Shown in pieces: positions 28,023-36,697 of a stretch of DNA of 64,000 nucleotides; the stretch's first letter is position 1, and the number at the start of each line of letters is the position of its first letter. The notes under the pieces are model-generated. The model did no database searches and had not been told where the DNA came from. It worked only from the letters and a program-made list of their open reading frames with translations. A program made the position numbers and the translations under genes. The stretch is taken from contig CP036296.1 of NCBI GenBank assembly GCA_007751255.1, forward strand, positions 1,364,001-1,428,000, read 5' to 3'. Origin of the DNA: Engelhardtia mirabilis. GTDB taxonomy: Bacteria > Planctomycetota > UBA1135 > GCA-002686595.

Positions 28023-31000
28023 ATGGAAACGCAACGCAACAGGCACCTGGGCAAGGACGTGGTCGTCGTCCTGGCCCTCGTGGGCGTCGGTTTCCTCCTG
28101 GCGTGGGTGCGCTTTCGGCCCTACCTCGGCACGGAGGGGCAGTACACCGACGGGATCGCCAGCTACGACGTGACCGAGGTCGGCTCGGTGCGCTACGCGA
28201 TCTGGGAGGCGCCCGAGTCCCTGGGTGCGGAGGTTGCGACGGCCGACGACGAGGGCCGCGCGACGGTCACGCCGGACGGTCGCCAGTTGGTCTTCGCGGT
28301 GGGCCAGCGCGGCCAGGGCGCGGACCTGTGGACCTGCGACCTGATCGACGGTGTTCCGCACGGGGCGCGGCCGTTGCGCGCGCTCAACACGCCCTCGGAC
28401 GAGCTGGCCCCCTGCTTCGGTCCCGGCGGCCTGTACTTCGCCTCCGACCGCCCCGGCACCCACGGAGGCCTCGACCTGTGGCGCGCGCCCTTCGACGGCT
28501 TCGACTTCGGAGAGCCCGAGCTGCTCGGCGGCGACCTGGCTTCGGCGGCGGACGACACCGACCCCGCGCCCCTGCCAGGCGGCGGGTTGGCCTTCGCCTC
28601 CAACCGCGACGGCGGGCGACTCGAGCAGTTCGACCTGTTCCTGGCGCGGCCGAACCCCAGCGAGCCGGGAGCCTTCCTGGTCGAGCCCCTCGCACCGCTC
28701 AACACCGGCTTCGACGAGCGCGAGCCCGCGGTGGCCGGCGACGGTCGGGTGCTGTTCTTCGCCAGCGACCGCGAGGGCGGCCAGGGGAGCTTCGACCTCT
28801 ACCGCAGCGGCCTCGACTTGGACGGTTGGAGCACGCCCCAGGCCCTCGAGAACCTGAACGGACCGGGGGCGGACCGGGCGCCGGCGCCGTCGGTGGACGG
28901 CTTCACCCTGGTCTACTCGAGCGAGTTCGAGGGCAGCGGCGCGGACCTGATGCGCGCGACCTCGCGCGAGCTGTTCCGGCGCGAGGGCGATCCGGTGGGC
29001 TTGAAGGAGCTGTTGCTCTTGGTCCTCTTGCTGCTGCTGGCGCTGTTGGCCTGGGGTGCCAAGCGATGGCGCGGCCTGGACGTCGTCTACCGCTGCTTCC
29101 TGATTTCGCTGTTGTTGCACCTCCTGCTCTTGTGGTGGTTCCGCGAGGTCTATCCGGAGTCGAAGGAGCTGGAGCTCGCCGCGCGCGAGGACGGGGTCAA
29201 GGTGCGCCTGGTCACGCGCTCCGACGGCGCGCGCGAGGGCAACGCCGAGCGCGCCGGCGAGCTCGCGGTCGAGCGCAGCCGAGCCGAGGCCGCGGGCGAG
29301 CCCCAGCGCGCGGCAGCCGAGACCTCGGCCCTCGCGGCCGCGGCGCCCTCCGCGGCAAGCCTGTCGCGGCGTGCGGCGGAACTCGGCGCCGAGCCCGTGC
29401 GGGTCGCGGCCGAGGCGGAGCGTCAGGCGCAGTCCACGGCCGACCGGGCCCAGGTGGCCGCGCCCCGCGAAGAGTTCAGCCAGCGCAGCGGCGCGGCGGA
29501 GGCTCTGGCCCTGGCGGCCAGCGAAGGCCCGGCGGCGCAGCGCGTCGAACCCGCGGCGCCGTCCGGTGAGGCGATCTTGGCCGGGCTCGCAGCGGCTGCC
29601 GCGGTGCCCTCCGCGCGCCCCTCGTCCGCGGCGATCGCGCGGCCCAGGGGCGCGGACCTGGGCGCGGCCCCCGAACGCCGCTCGGCCGAGGCGGAGCGGG
29701 TCCAGGACGGGCGCCCCGCACCCGAGGTCGCCGTCGCGAGCTTGGAAGAGACCTTCGTGCGCCGCGCGGACGCGGGCAGTGGGGAAGTCGCCCTCGAGGC
29801 CTCGAGCCAAGTGGCTTCGGCCAGTCGCGGGGCCGTCGCTGCTCCGGCCCGGCGCGAGGTCGCAGAGCCCGGTGGCTTCGCCTCACCCTTGCCCGGCTTC
29901 CAAGCCTCGGCCGAACTGGCGGGCGGGGGCGACGACGGGGCGACGTCCATGCGCGCGGCGATCGACGTGCAGCGGAGCGATTCGGCTTCGCAGGACGTCA
30001 CCGTGGCCCTGCCCGACGACGCGAGCGAGCTCGTTCCCCGTGCGACGGGCGGCGGCGAGGCGGCGCCGGAGCTGGTCGCGATGAGCTTCGAGAGCGCGCG
30101 TCGCGAGGTCGATTCAGGCCCGTCCCGGTCCGCCACGATCGGGGACGACCTGAGCCCCTTGGTCAGCGCGACCGCCAGCCCCGCGCGGGCCGCGCGACTC
30201 GATGCACCGGCCGCCATCCCCATTCCCCGCCGCGGCCTCCCGGATCTCCCCGCGCGTCACTCCCAGTCGACCGAAGTCGCCGTCGCCGTCGCCGCGCCCG
30301 ACGACGGCGGCCGGCCCGACACAGGCGTCGCTGCTGCGGTCGAGGCCAGCGCGCCCGCCAGCGCGGGGAGCAGCGCCGCCCTGGCCCTCGTACCCACCAA
30401 CCGCGTCGCCGAACGCGCGGGCACCCTCGAGCTGCCCCGCCGCCGCGGCAGCGACCTGGACCTTCCGTCCACGGCTCCCACGGGCCCGCGCTTGCCCGAC
30501 CTCGGCGGCCTCGCCGCGGCTGACACCGATGCGCCGCGCCGCCGCTGGGAGCACACCCCCTACGCCAGTCGCAGCGGCGCCGCCAAGGTGCGCGCCCTCG
30601 ACCTGCTCGGGGGATCGCAGGAGACCGAGGCCGCCGTCGCCTCCGGCCTGGCCTACCTGGCCCGCATCCAAGCCCGCGGCGGCTGGTGGGGTTCCGAGGA
30701 CGACTACGACCGCAAGTACCACCACGTGGTGATCGGCAAGACCGGCCTGTGCCTCCTGGCGTTCCTCGGCGCCGAGCACACGGCTGACAGCGCGAGCGAG
30801 CATTCCGACGTGGTGCGCCGCGGCATCGACTTCCTGCTCGGCGTACAGGACGAGCGCTCGGGCCACTTCGGCGATTGCACGTCCTACGGCCACGGCATCG
30901 CGACCTACGCCCTGGCGGAGGCCTACGCCATGACCGGCGAGGAGCGTCTGCGCAGGCCCCTCGAGCGCGCCGTGGCCCACATCGTCGCCGAGCAGAACCG

Positions 31001-31706
31001 TCGCGACGACGACCGCCTGCGCGGGGGGTGGAGCTACTACTACCCGGACGGGTCGACCTTCGACCGCTGGCCGCGGGTGTCGATCAGCGTGTGGCAGATC
31101 ATGGCACTCGAGTCCGCGCGCTTCGGCGGGATCGAGGTCGACGACGAGGTCTTGGACCTGGCCAAGGGTTTCGTCGAACGCGCCTGGGACTCAGAGCGCG
31201 GCGCCTACCGCTACAGCCACGACCCCTCGCGCCTGCGCCAGACCTACGCGATCCTGCCCGGCTCCACGCCGGCGGCGCTGTTTGCACTGTCGCTGTTCGA
31301 CGAGGACATCTCGTCCCGCGAGTACCGCGAGGCGCGGGAGTTCATCTCCGAGAAGGCGCCCCGCGGTTATCGCCACACGGGCACGGACGACTTCGTCTAC
31401 CGCGCGCGGGGCAACCTGTACTTCTGGTACTACGGCAGCCTGGCCCTGTTGCGCGCCGGTGGCGACGACTGGCGGCGCTGGAACGAGGCCATGAAGGAGA
31501 CGCTGCTGCCGAGCCAGAACCCCGACGGTTCCTGGGAGCCGATCTCCTCCTACGCCGACTACGCCGGCGACGACAGCCGCGACAAGAGCTACTCCACGGC
31601 CATGTGCGTGCTGACCCTCGAGGTCTACTACCGCTACTTCACGCCGCTCTTGTCCCAGGGCGAGGGGCCTGGGGCGGCGCCACCCGCTGGCAGCCGCGGG
31701 CGCTAG
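28023..31706 (+). CDS. TonB-like membrane protein with PD40 propeller and prenyltransferase-like toroid
   Basis: 1227 residues; GGAGG precedes the ATG. Order of parts: a membrane helix at about 10-28; a PD40/TolB-type propeller at about 70-320 (repeats such as GGLYFASDRPGTHGGLDLWR and GRVLFFASDREGGQGSFDLY); a helix at about 327-342; a second helix CFLISLLLHLLLLWWF holding Ser362 and His366 in the SxxxH spacing that TonB uses to contact ExbB/ExbD; an Ala/Glu-rich linker of about 450 residues able to span the periplasm; and a C-terminal alpha/alpha toroid at about 855-1215 of the prenyltransferase/squalene-oxidase repeat type (YGHGIATYALAEAYAMTG, GGWSYYYPDG, SISVWQIMALESARFGG). No squalene-cyclase DxDD acid motif is visible, so the toroid is probably a binding module. 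The operon context supports ExbBD energisation. Confidence 0.82.
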   Translation: METQRNRHLGKDVVVVLALVGVGFLLAWVRFRPYLGTEGQYTDGIASYDVTEVGSVRYAIWEAPESLGAEVATADDEGRATVTPDGRQLVFAVGQRGQGADLWTCDLIDGVPHGARPLRALNTPSDELAPCFGPGGLYFASDRPGTHGGLDLWRAPFDGFDFGEPELLGGDLASAADDTDPAPLPGGGLAFASNRDGGRLEQFDLFLARPNPSEPGAFLVEPLAPLNTGFDEREPAVAGDGRVLFFASDREGGQGSFDLYRSGLDLDGWSTPQALENLNGPGADRAPAPSVDGFTLVYSSEFEGSGADLMRATSRELFRREGDPVGLKELLLLVLLLLLALLAWGAKRWRGLDVVYRCFLISLLLHLLLLWWFREVYPESKELELAAREDGVKVRLVTRSDGAREGNAERAGELAVERSRAEAAGEPQRAAAETSALAAAAPSAASLSRRAAELGAEPVRVAAEAERQAQSTADRAQVAAPREEFSQRSGAAEALALAASEGPAAQRVEPAAPSGEAILAGLAAAAAVPSARPSSAAIARPRGADLGAAPERRSAEAERVQDGRPAPEVAVASLEETFVRRADAGSGEVALEASSQVASASRGAVAAPARREVAEPGGFASPLPGFQASAELAGGGDDGATSMRAAIDVQRSDSASQDVTVALPDDASELVPRATGGGEAAPELVAMSFESARREVDSGPSRSATIGDDLSPLVSATASPARAARLDAPAAIPIPRRGLPDLPARHSQSTEVAVAVAAPDDGGRPDTGVAAAVEASAPASAGSSAALALVPTNRVAERAGTLELPRRRGSDLDLPSTAPTGPRLPDLGGLAAADTDAPRRRWEHTPYASRSGAAKVRALDLLGGSQETEAAVASGLAYLARIQARGGWWGSEDDYDRKYHHVVIGKTGLCLLAFLGAEHTADSASEHSDVVRRGIDFLLGVQDERSGHFGDCTSYGHGIATYALAEAYAMTGEERLRRPLERAVAHIVAEQNRRDDDRLRGGWSYYYPDGSTFDRWPRVSISVWQIMALESARFGGIEVDDEVLDLAKGFVERAWDSERGAYRYSHDPSRLRQTYAILPGSTPAALFALSLFDEDISSREYREAREFISEKAPRGYRHTGTDDFVYRARGNLYFWYYGSLALLRAGGDDWRRWNEAMKETLLPSQNPDGSWEPISSYADYAGDDSRDKSYSTAMCVLTLEVYYRYFTPLLSQGEGPGAAPPAGSRGR

Positions 31707-31842
31707 GGGGGCTGGACCGCCCGCGGGGCTCGAGTCGAGGGCCGCGAGCGAGAGGATTGCCGCGGATACCGTCTTCGAACAGCGCGCCGCCGGCGTTCGC
31801 GGTTCTGATGGGAGCTGGCTCATTCCAGTCCATCAGACACCC

Positions 31843-33168
31843 ATGCACCACGCAGTCCTTGCCCTGCTTGCAACGATCCTCGCCGCGGCGGCTCACCCGG
31901 CGAGCGCGGCGCTCCAAACGCCGTTGGCCTCCGGCGCCAAGCTCCAGCTCGACTACGACCCGGGCGACGTGCTGGGGGCGATTCCCCAGGCGACCCTCGC
32001 GAACCTGGTCTACCCGCCCGCCAAGGGACCGGTCGCCGACGGCTATCCGGTCGAGCCCCTGCCGGTCTTCCTGACCGTGCGCGGCGGCAACACCAACCTG
32101 CTGCAGGTCGGGGTGGTGAGCGTGGGCGCCATCGAGGCACAGATGACGGGGCTGGGCTTGGTCGCGATCCAGATCGACCATCCGGTGATCGAGCCGGGGG
32201 ACGACTACCGCGTCTCCCTCGACGGCGTGCGGCGCGCGGTGCAGTACCTGCGAGCCAACGCGCCGACGCTCAACCTCGATCCCGAGCGGATCGTGATGCA
32301 CACGCGCTCCATGGGCACCTACCTGGGCTATGGCGTGAGCTTCAAGGAGGACGTGGCCGATCCCCTCGCGACCGATCCGGTGGCGCGGGAGTCCTCGCGG
32401 CCGGACTACCTGGCCGCGCGCATCGGCGTGTCCTCGCTGATGTGCTTCGACCTGGCTCCGGGGCCCTGGACCTCGTCCCTGTCGCAGATCGTGTTCCCCG
32501 GGCTGGCCTTCGGCGATTCCACCGCGGAGCAGCGCCTGGAGGAATCGCCGACCTGGTGGCTCCTGAACCCCGGCCTGTTCGGTCGCGAGCGCACGCCGCC
32601 GATGTTGATCGTCATCAACTCGCAGCACGGCGACGCGTGCGGAGCGATGACCAACATCCACAGCGGTCTGTTGGGCGAGGAGATGCTGCGTGCCCTCGAC
32701 GATTGGGTGGCCCAGTCCGGCGACGAGGACCTGCGCCTGCGCTCGACCTCGGTCGACAAGCTCGTCTGGCCAGCGGTTGAGGAGCCGATCGCGGACTGGA
32801 CCCTGGAACGCATGGCGGAGGACTTCGGCGGTCTCTACGTCGCGCCGCCCGCTGGCGATCTGACGGCCGCGGGGGGCGTCCTGAACCTGAGGGCCTTCGG
32901 CGCCGAGCTGGGGTCCCTGGTGGAGTTCCGCGGCGGGAGCGGCTGGAGCGCAGCCCCCCCCGTCGGTTGTCCAGGCGCCGTCGGCAGCTTCGCCGCGCCC
33001 GTGCTGTTGGGCAGCGCAGTGGCAGGGGCCGATGGGATGGCGCAGGTCGGCGTGACGATCGCCACGCACCAGATGGGCGGGGTGCTCGAGTTTCGGGCCC
33101 TGGCGCCGTCGAGTTGCGAGTGGAGCGCTCGCGGCCTGCACCTGCTGATCGCGGGGGCGCAGCAGTGA
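31843..33168 (+). CDS. Secreted alpha/beta-hydrolase-like protein
   Basis: 441 residues with a signal peptide (MHHAVLALLATILAAAAHPASA). Residues about 65-290 resemble an alpha/beta hydrolase: PVFLTVRGGNTNLLQVG as the first strands, RRAVQYLRANAPTLNLDPER typical before the nucleophile, then IVMHTRSMGTYLGYG with Ser in RSMG, and HGDACG as a possible histidine loop. The nucleophile elbow TRSMG departs from GxSxG at its first Gly. Residues about 355-441 form a beta-rich C-terminal domain with VGCPGAVGSFAAPVLLG, similar to the CPG-containing tails on planctomycete secreted proteins. The stop overlaps the FG-GAP gene (GTGA), so they are co-expressed. Substrate unknown. Confidence 0.6.
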   Translation: MHHAVLALLATILAAAAHPASAALQTPLASGAKLQLDYDPGDVLGAIPQATLANLVYPPAKGPVADGYPVEPLPVFLTVRGGNTNLLQVGVVSVGAIEAQMTGLGLVAIQIDHPVIEPGDDYRVSLDGVRRAVQYLRANAPTLNLDPERIVMHTRSMGTYLGYGVSFKEDVADPLATDPVARESSRPDYLAARIGVSSLMCFDLAPGPWTSSLSQIVFPGLAFGDSTAEQRLEESPTWWLLNPGLFGRERTPPMLIVINSQHGDACGAMTNIHSGLLGEEMLRALDDWVAQSGDEDLRLRSTSVDKLVWPAVEEPIADWTLERMAEDFGGLYVAPPAGDLTAAGGVLNLRAFGAELGSLVEFRGGSGWSAAPPVGCPGAVGSFAAPVLLGSAVAGADGMAQVGVTIATHQMGGVLEFRALAPSSCEWSARGLHLLIAGAQQ

Positions 33169-36100
33169 AGGGCCCGATTGGGATCGCAGCGGTTGCGCTG
33201 GTCTTGGCGGTGCCTTGCCCGCCGGCGCATGGCCTCGCGGTGTCTTCGGCGAAGTTGCTTCGTCCTCCGGCGACTTCCCCGGCAGCGCCTCCCCTGGCAT
33301 CGACCTTGTCGCCGGTGATCTGCGCCGCAGTGGCATCCGCAGTGACATCCGCAGCGGTGCCCCAAGTCGGGCCGCATCACCGCTTCACCTTGCATGGCGC
33401 GGAGGTGCTCGACGGGTTGGGCAGTGCGGTGCAGTTGCTGCCGGACCTGAACGGCGACGGTCGTGCCGACTTCGCCGTGGGCGCGCCCCAGCCCGATCGC
33501 TTCGCCGCGGGTTACGTGGAGGTCCACTCGGGCGCCTTGGGCACCGAGCTCTTTCGCATCGACGGGCCCGCCTGGAGCGGACCCATGGGCGACCGCTTCG
33601 GCGCGGCCCTCGCGGTCTTGGGCGACCTCGATGGCGACGGTTTGCCGGAGCTGGCGGTCGGCGCGCCCGAGGACGACGACGCAGGACTCGAGTCCGGAGC
33701 GGTCAGCATCCACTCCGGTGCGGACGGGGCGCTGCTGCAGCGAGTCGCGGGCCTGCAGGCCGGAGAACGCTTCGGAGCGGTCCTCGCGAGCGTCGGCGAC
33801 GTGAACGGGGACGGGCTCGACGACCTGCTCGTGGCAGCGCCCGGCGGACACCTGCACCCGGGTGCGGCCCCGGGCCGCGTCGAGCTGCTGTCGGGAGCGT
33901 GGATCGCCCAGACCGTCGCCGGTCAGCCGACGAGCGGTCCCGCGGCCCTGCTGGACGTCGCCGGCCCCGCGGGCTTCGGCTGGGCGATCGGTCCCGTGGG
34001 CGACATCGGCGGCGACGGGTCGATCGACCTGGCTGTCGGATCGCCCGGCGCGGGCGCGGGCGGCGAGGTCGTGCTGATCGACGGCGGGACGGGTGCGGAG
34101 CTCGCGCGGCTCTTCAGTCCGTTGGCGGGCGCTCGCTTGGGCGAGGCCTTGGCCGACGCGGGCGACGTTGCGGGCGGGCGGGAACCCGAGCTGCTCGTAG
34201 GCGCGCCCGGCCACGGGGGCCTCGGCCGCGTGCGACTGGTCGACGGCGGAGTTCTCGTGGGGCTCAGCGGCAGCGTCGACATCGACAGCCTCGCGGTGCT
34301 GCGAACACACGACGGCGCGTTTGCGGGCGAGCGCTTCGGCAGCCGGCTCGCATCGGGGGGCGACCTGGATGCGGACGGGATCGTCGACTACGTCGTCGCA
34401 GCTTGCGACGGAGCGTTGACCCAAGGCGGCGGGCGCGCGGCGGCCTACTCGGGCCAGAGCGGAGCCTTGCTGTTCGAACTCGCGGGCAGCCAATCGGGCG
34501 AGCTGGCCGGCTGGTCCTTGGCCCTGGGAGGCGACGTCGACGGCGACGGCCACGGCGACCTGGTGGTCGGCCTCCCACGGGCCCAGACCTGGCGCGGCGC
34601 GGCGGTGGTGCTTTCGGGTGGGGAGGCCACGCTGGTCAGCGACAGTCACCTCTTGGCCCTCGACGCCGGCGGTTCGGTGGGCTTCGAGCTGTGGGGCGGA
34701 CCCGCCCTCGCCGCGGACTTCTACGTCCTGGTCGGGAGCCTGTCGGGGACCTCGCCGGGTACTCCGATCGCCGGCGTCGTGCTGCCGATCGTGGTCGACA
34801 CCTACACCCTCTACAGCCTCGCCGCGCCGCCCGAGCAGTCGGGCTTCATCGGCGTGCTCGACGCGGCCGGGCGCGGGAGCGCGACGATCGTGCTGCCGCC
34901 GAACACCCCGCCGGCCCTGGCTGGGGCGACCCTGCACTACGCCTGGCTGGCCGTCGACGGCGCGCCCGGTCTGCCCGGCAGCCACGCGAGCAACCCCGTG
35001 CCCTTGAGTCTTTCGATCGACTCCTGCGCGGTGCTCGATCCGCAGCTCGACTGCAACACGAACGGCCAACTCGACGCCTGCGACCTGCTGCAGGGGCTCG
35101 AGCTCGACTGCAACGACAACGGGGTCCCGGACAGTTGCGAACTGGCGGCCGGGACGGCTGTGGACGCGGACTTCGACGGGCTGATCGACGCCTGCCAGTC
35201 GGTGGTCTTCGTCGACGGCGATGCGACCGGCGTCGCTGACGGCAGCAGTTGGGCCCATGCGTACAACGACCTGTCCCAAGCCCTGGCGGCGGTGCCGGAG
35301 TTCGGGCAAGTCTGGGTCGCCGAGGGCGTCTACCGCCCGGGCCCGGTCGGATCGGCGCCGGAGACGACCTTCAGCCTGCGCGAGCATGTGGGGCTCTACG
35401 GTGGTTTCGCGGGCGGCGAGTCGAGCCTGGCCCAGCGCGACTCCCAGGCCAACCCGACGATCCTCGACGGCGACCTGGCCGCCGACGACGGCACCCTGGG
35501 TGGCACGCTGATCGAGAACGTGTGGAGCGTGGTCACGGCGCCCGCTTCGGTCGACCGGTTCGCGGTGCTGGACGGCTTCACCGTGCGCCGCGGCGCCGCG
35601 GACGAGTCCGCCGAGTGCGATCCCGTGGTGGCCATGTTCGACAAGTGCCGCGGCGCCGGACTCTATTGCCTCGGCGCGCCGACGGTGCGCGACTGCGTGT
35701 TCGAGGACCACTTCGCCGCCTACAACGGCGGCGCCCTGTACGTGGCCGCCGACGCGCTCTTCGTTAACTGCACGGTCCGTCGCAGCGTGGCCCTGCGCGG
35801 CGGCGCGGCCTACGTGGACATCGGCGCCGCGCCGACCTTCGTCAACTGCAGGCTGGTGGGCAACCAGGCCTACGAGGGCGGTGCGCTGTTCGCCAACGGC
35901 AACCCCGGTCAGGGGCCGATGCTCGTGAGCTGCGTGGTGCACGGCAATGGCGCGGCGACACGCGCCGGTGGGCTGTTCGTCACCGGTGGCCAGGTGACGC
36001 TCGCGGGCTGCACCGTGACCCACAACTCGTGCCTGGGCCCCCTGGCCGGTGTCGGCGGCGACTTCGGCGGCACCTGGCAGATCGATGGCTCGATCCTGTG

Positions 36101-36515
36101 GGGCAACGTGGGCCTGTTCGGTAGCTCGAACCTCGGCGGCGAGGGCGCTCAGCTCGATGGCAGCGGCGTCACGATCGCGCGCTCGTGCGTCGAGGGCTGG
36201 AGCGGGGCCTTGGGTGGCACCGGCAACATCGGGACCGACCCGCTGCTCGCCGATCCGGACGGCGTGGACGGCGTGCTGGGAACGGCCGACGACGACGTCT
36301 CGCTGTTGGCCGGTTCACCGTGCATCGACGCCGGGGACGGGCCGGTGCTGGGGCTCGATTGGCACGACCTCGATCTGGACGGCATCATCCTGGAGTCGAT
36401 GCCCTTCGACGCCGCGGGCAACGCGCGCTTCGTCGACGCGCCGTCAGCGCCGAACAGTGGCCTGCCGCTCCTCGGCAAGGTCCCCGACATGGGGGCGCTG
36501 GAGCGGCAGAACTAG
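33165..36515 (+). CDS. Secreted FG-GAP / EF-hand-like / beta-helix protein
   Basis: 1116 residues from GTG 33165, chosen because it overlaps the previous stop and begins a signal peptide (VKGPIGIAAVALVLAVPC). About seven FG-GAP repeats lie at 90-470, with calcium-binding loops DLNGDGRADFAVGAPQ, DLDGDGLPELAVGAPEDD, DVNGDGLDDLLVAAPG and DVDGDGHGDLVVGLPRA; together they suit an integrin-alpha-like propeller. Residues about 628-665 are two linkers of the DCNDNGVPDSC type, frequent in planctomycete exoproteins. The last 430 residues are a right-handed beta-helix (FVDGDATGVADGSSWAHAYN, GLYCLGAPTVRDCVF), ending SGLPLLGKVPDMGALE. No catalytic residues are evident; adhesion or glycan binding is inferred. 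Confidence 0.85.
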   Translation: MKGPIGIAAVALVLAVPCPPAHGLAVSSAKLLRPPATSPAAPPLASTLSPVICAAVASAVTSAAVPQVGPHHRFTLHGAEVLDGLGSAVQLLPDLNGDGRADFAVGAPQPDRFAAGYVEVHSGALGTELFRIDGPAWSGPMGDRFGAALAVLGDLDGDGLPELAVGAPEDDDAGLESGAVSIHSGADGALLQRVAGLQAGERFGAVLASVGDVNGDGLDDLLVAAPGGHLHPGAAPGRVELLSGAWIAQTVAGQPTSGPAALLDVAGPAGFGWAIGPVGDIGGDGSIDLAVGSPGAGAGGEVVLIDGGTGAELARLFSPLAGARLGEALADAGDVAGGREPELLVGAPGHGGLGRVRLVDGGVLVGLSGSVDIDSLAVLRTHDGAFAGERFGSRLASGGDLDADGIVDYVVAACDGALTQGGGRAAAYSGQSGALLFELAGSQSGELAGWSLALGGDVDGDGHGDLVVGLPRAQTWRGAAVVLSGGEATLVSDSHLLALDAGGSVGFELWGGPALAADFYVLVGSLSGTSPGTPIAGVVLPIVVDTYTLYSLAAPPEQSGFIGVLDAAGRGSATIVLPPNTPPALAGATLHYAWLAVDGAPGLPGSHASNPVPLSLSIDSCAVLDPQLDCNTNGQLDACDLLQGLELDCNDNGVPDSCELAAGTAVDADFDGLIDACQSVVFVDGDATGVADGSSWAHAYNDLSQALAAVPEFGQVWVAEGVYRPGPVGSAPETTFSLREHVGLYGGFAGGESSLAQRDSQANPTILDGDLAADDGTLGGTLIENVWSVVTAPASVDRFAVLDGFTVRRGAADESAECDPVVAMFDKCRGAGLYCLGAPTVRDCVFEDHFAAYNGGALYVAADALFVNCTVRRSVALRGGAAYVDIGAAPTFVNCRLVGNQAYEGGALFANGNPGQGPMLVSCVVHGNGAATRAGGLFVTGGQVTLAGCTVTHNSCLGPLAGVGGDFGGTWQIDGSILWGNVGLFGSSNLGGEGAQLDGSGVTIARSCVEGWSGALGGTGNIGTDPLLADPDGVDGVLGTADDDVSLLAGSPCIDAGDGPVLGLDWHDLDLDGIILESMPFDAAGNARFVDAPSAPNSGLPLLGKVPDMGALERQN

Positions 36516-36537
36516 TCGCGCTGGTAGTCGGGGGGAG

Positions 36538-36678
36538 GGGGCGCAGGGCGGCGCGGGACGTACGGTGGCGGGACCATTTGTCCCAACGGCGCGCAGCAGC
36601 GCCGGCGACGCCGGCGCTGCTGCGCGCCGTTGGGACAAATGGTCCCGCCACCGTACGTCCCGCGCCGCCCTGCGCCCC
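36538..36678. repeat. 141-bp perfect palindrome
   Basis: Left arm 36538-36607 and right arm 36609-36678, 70 nt each, are exact reverse complements around a single A at 36608. Weaker complementarity continues outward (TAGTCGGGG on the left, CCCGACGACTA on the right). It fills the gap between the stop of the FG-GAP gene (36515) and that of the S9 peptidase gene (36698). The arms contain TGTCCCAACGGCGCGCAGCA and its complement. It is far longer than a terminator stem; cruciform extrusion is possible. Confidence 0.9.
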
Positions 36679-36697
36679 GCCACCACCCGCCCGACGA

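Noticed and set aside
26679-29810. 1043-codon minus-strand open frame across exbB, exbD and the toroid gene
   Set aside because: Same reason: antisense shadow of recognised genes.
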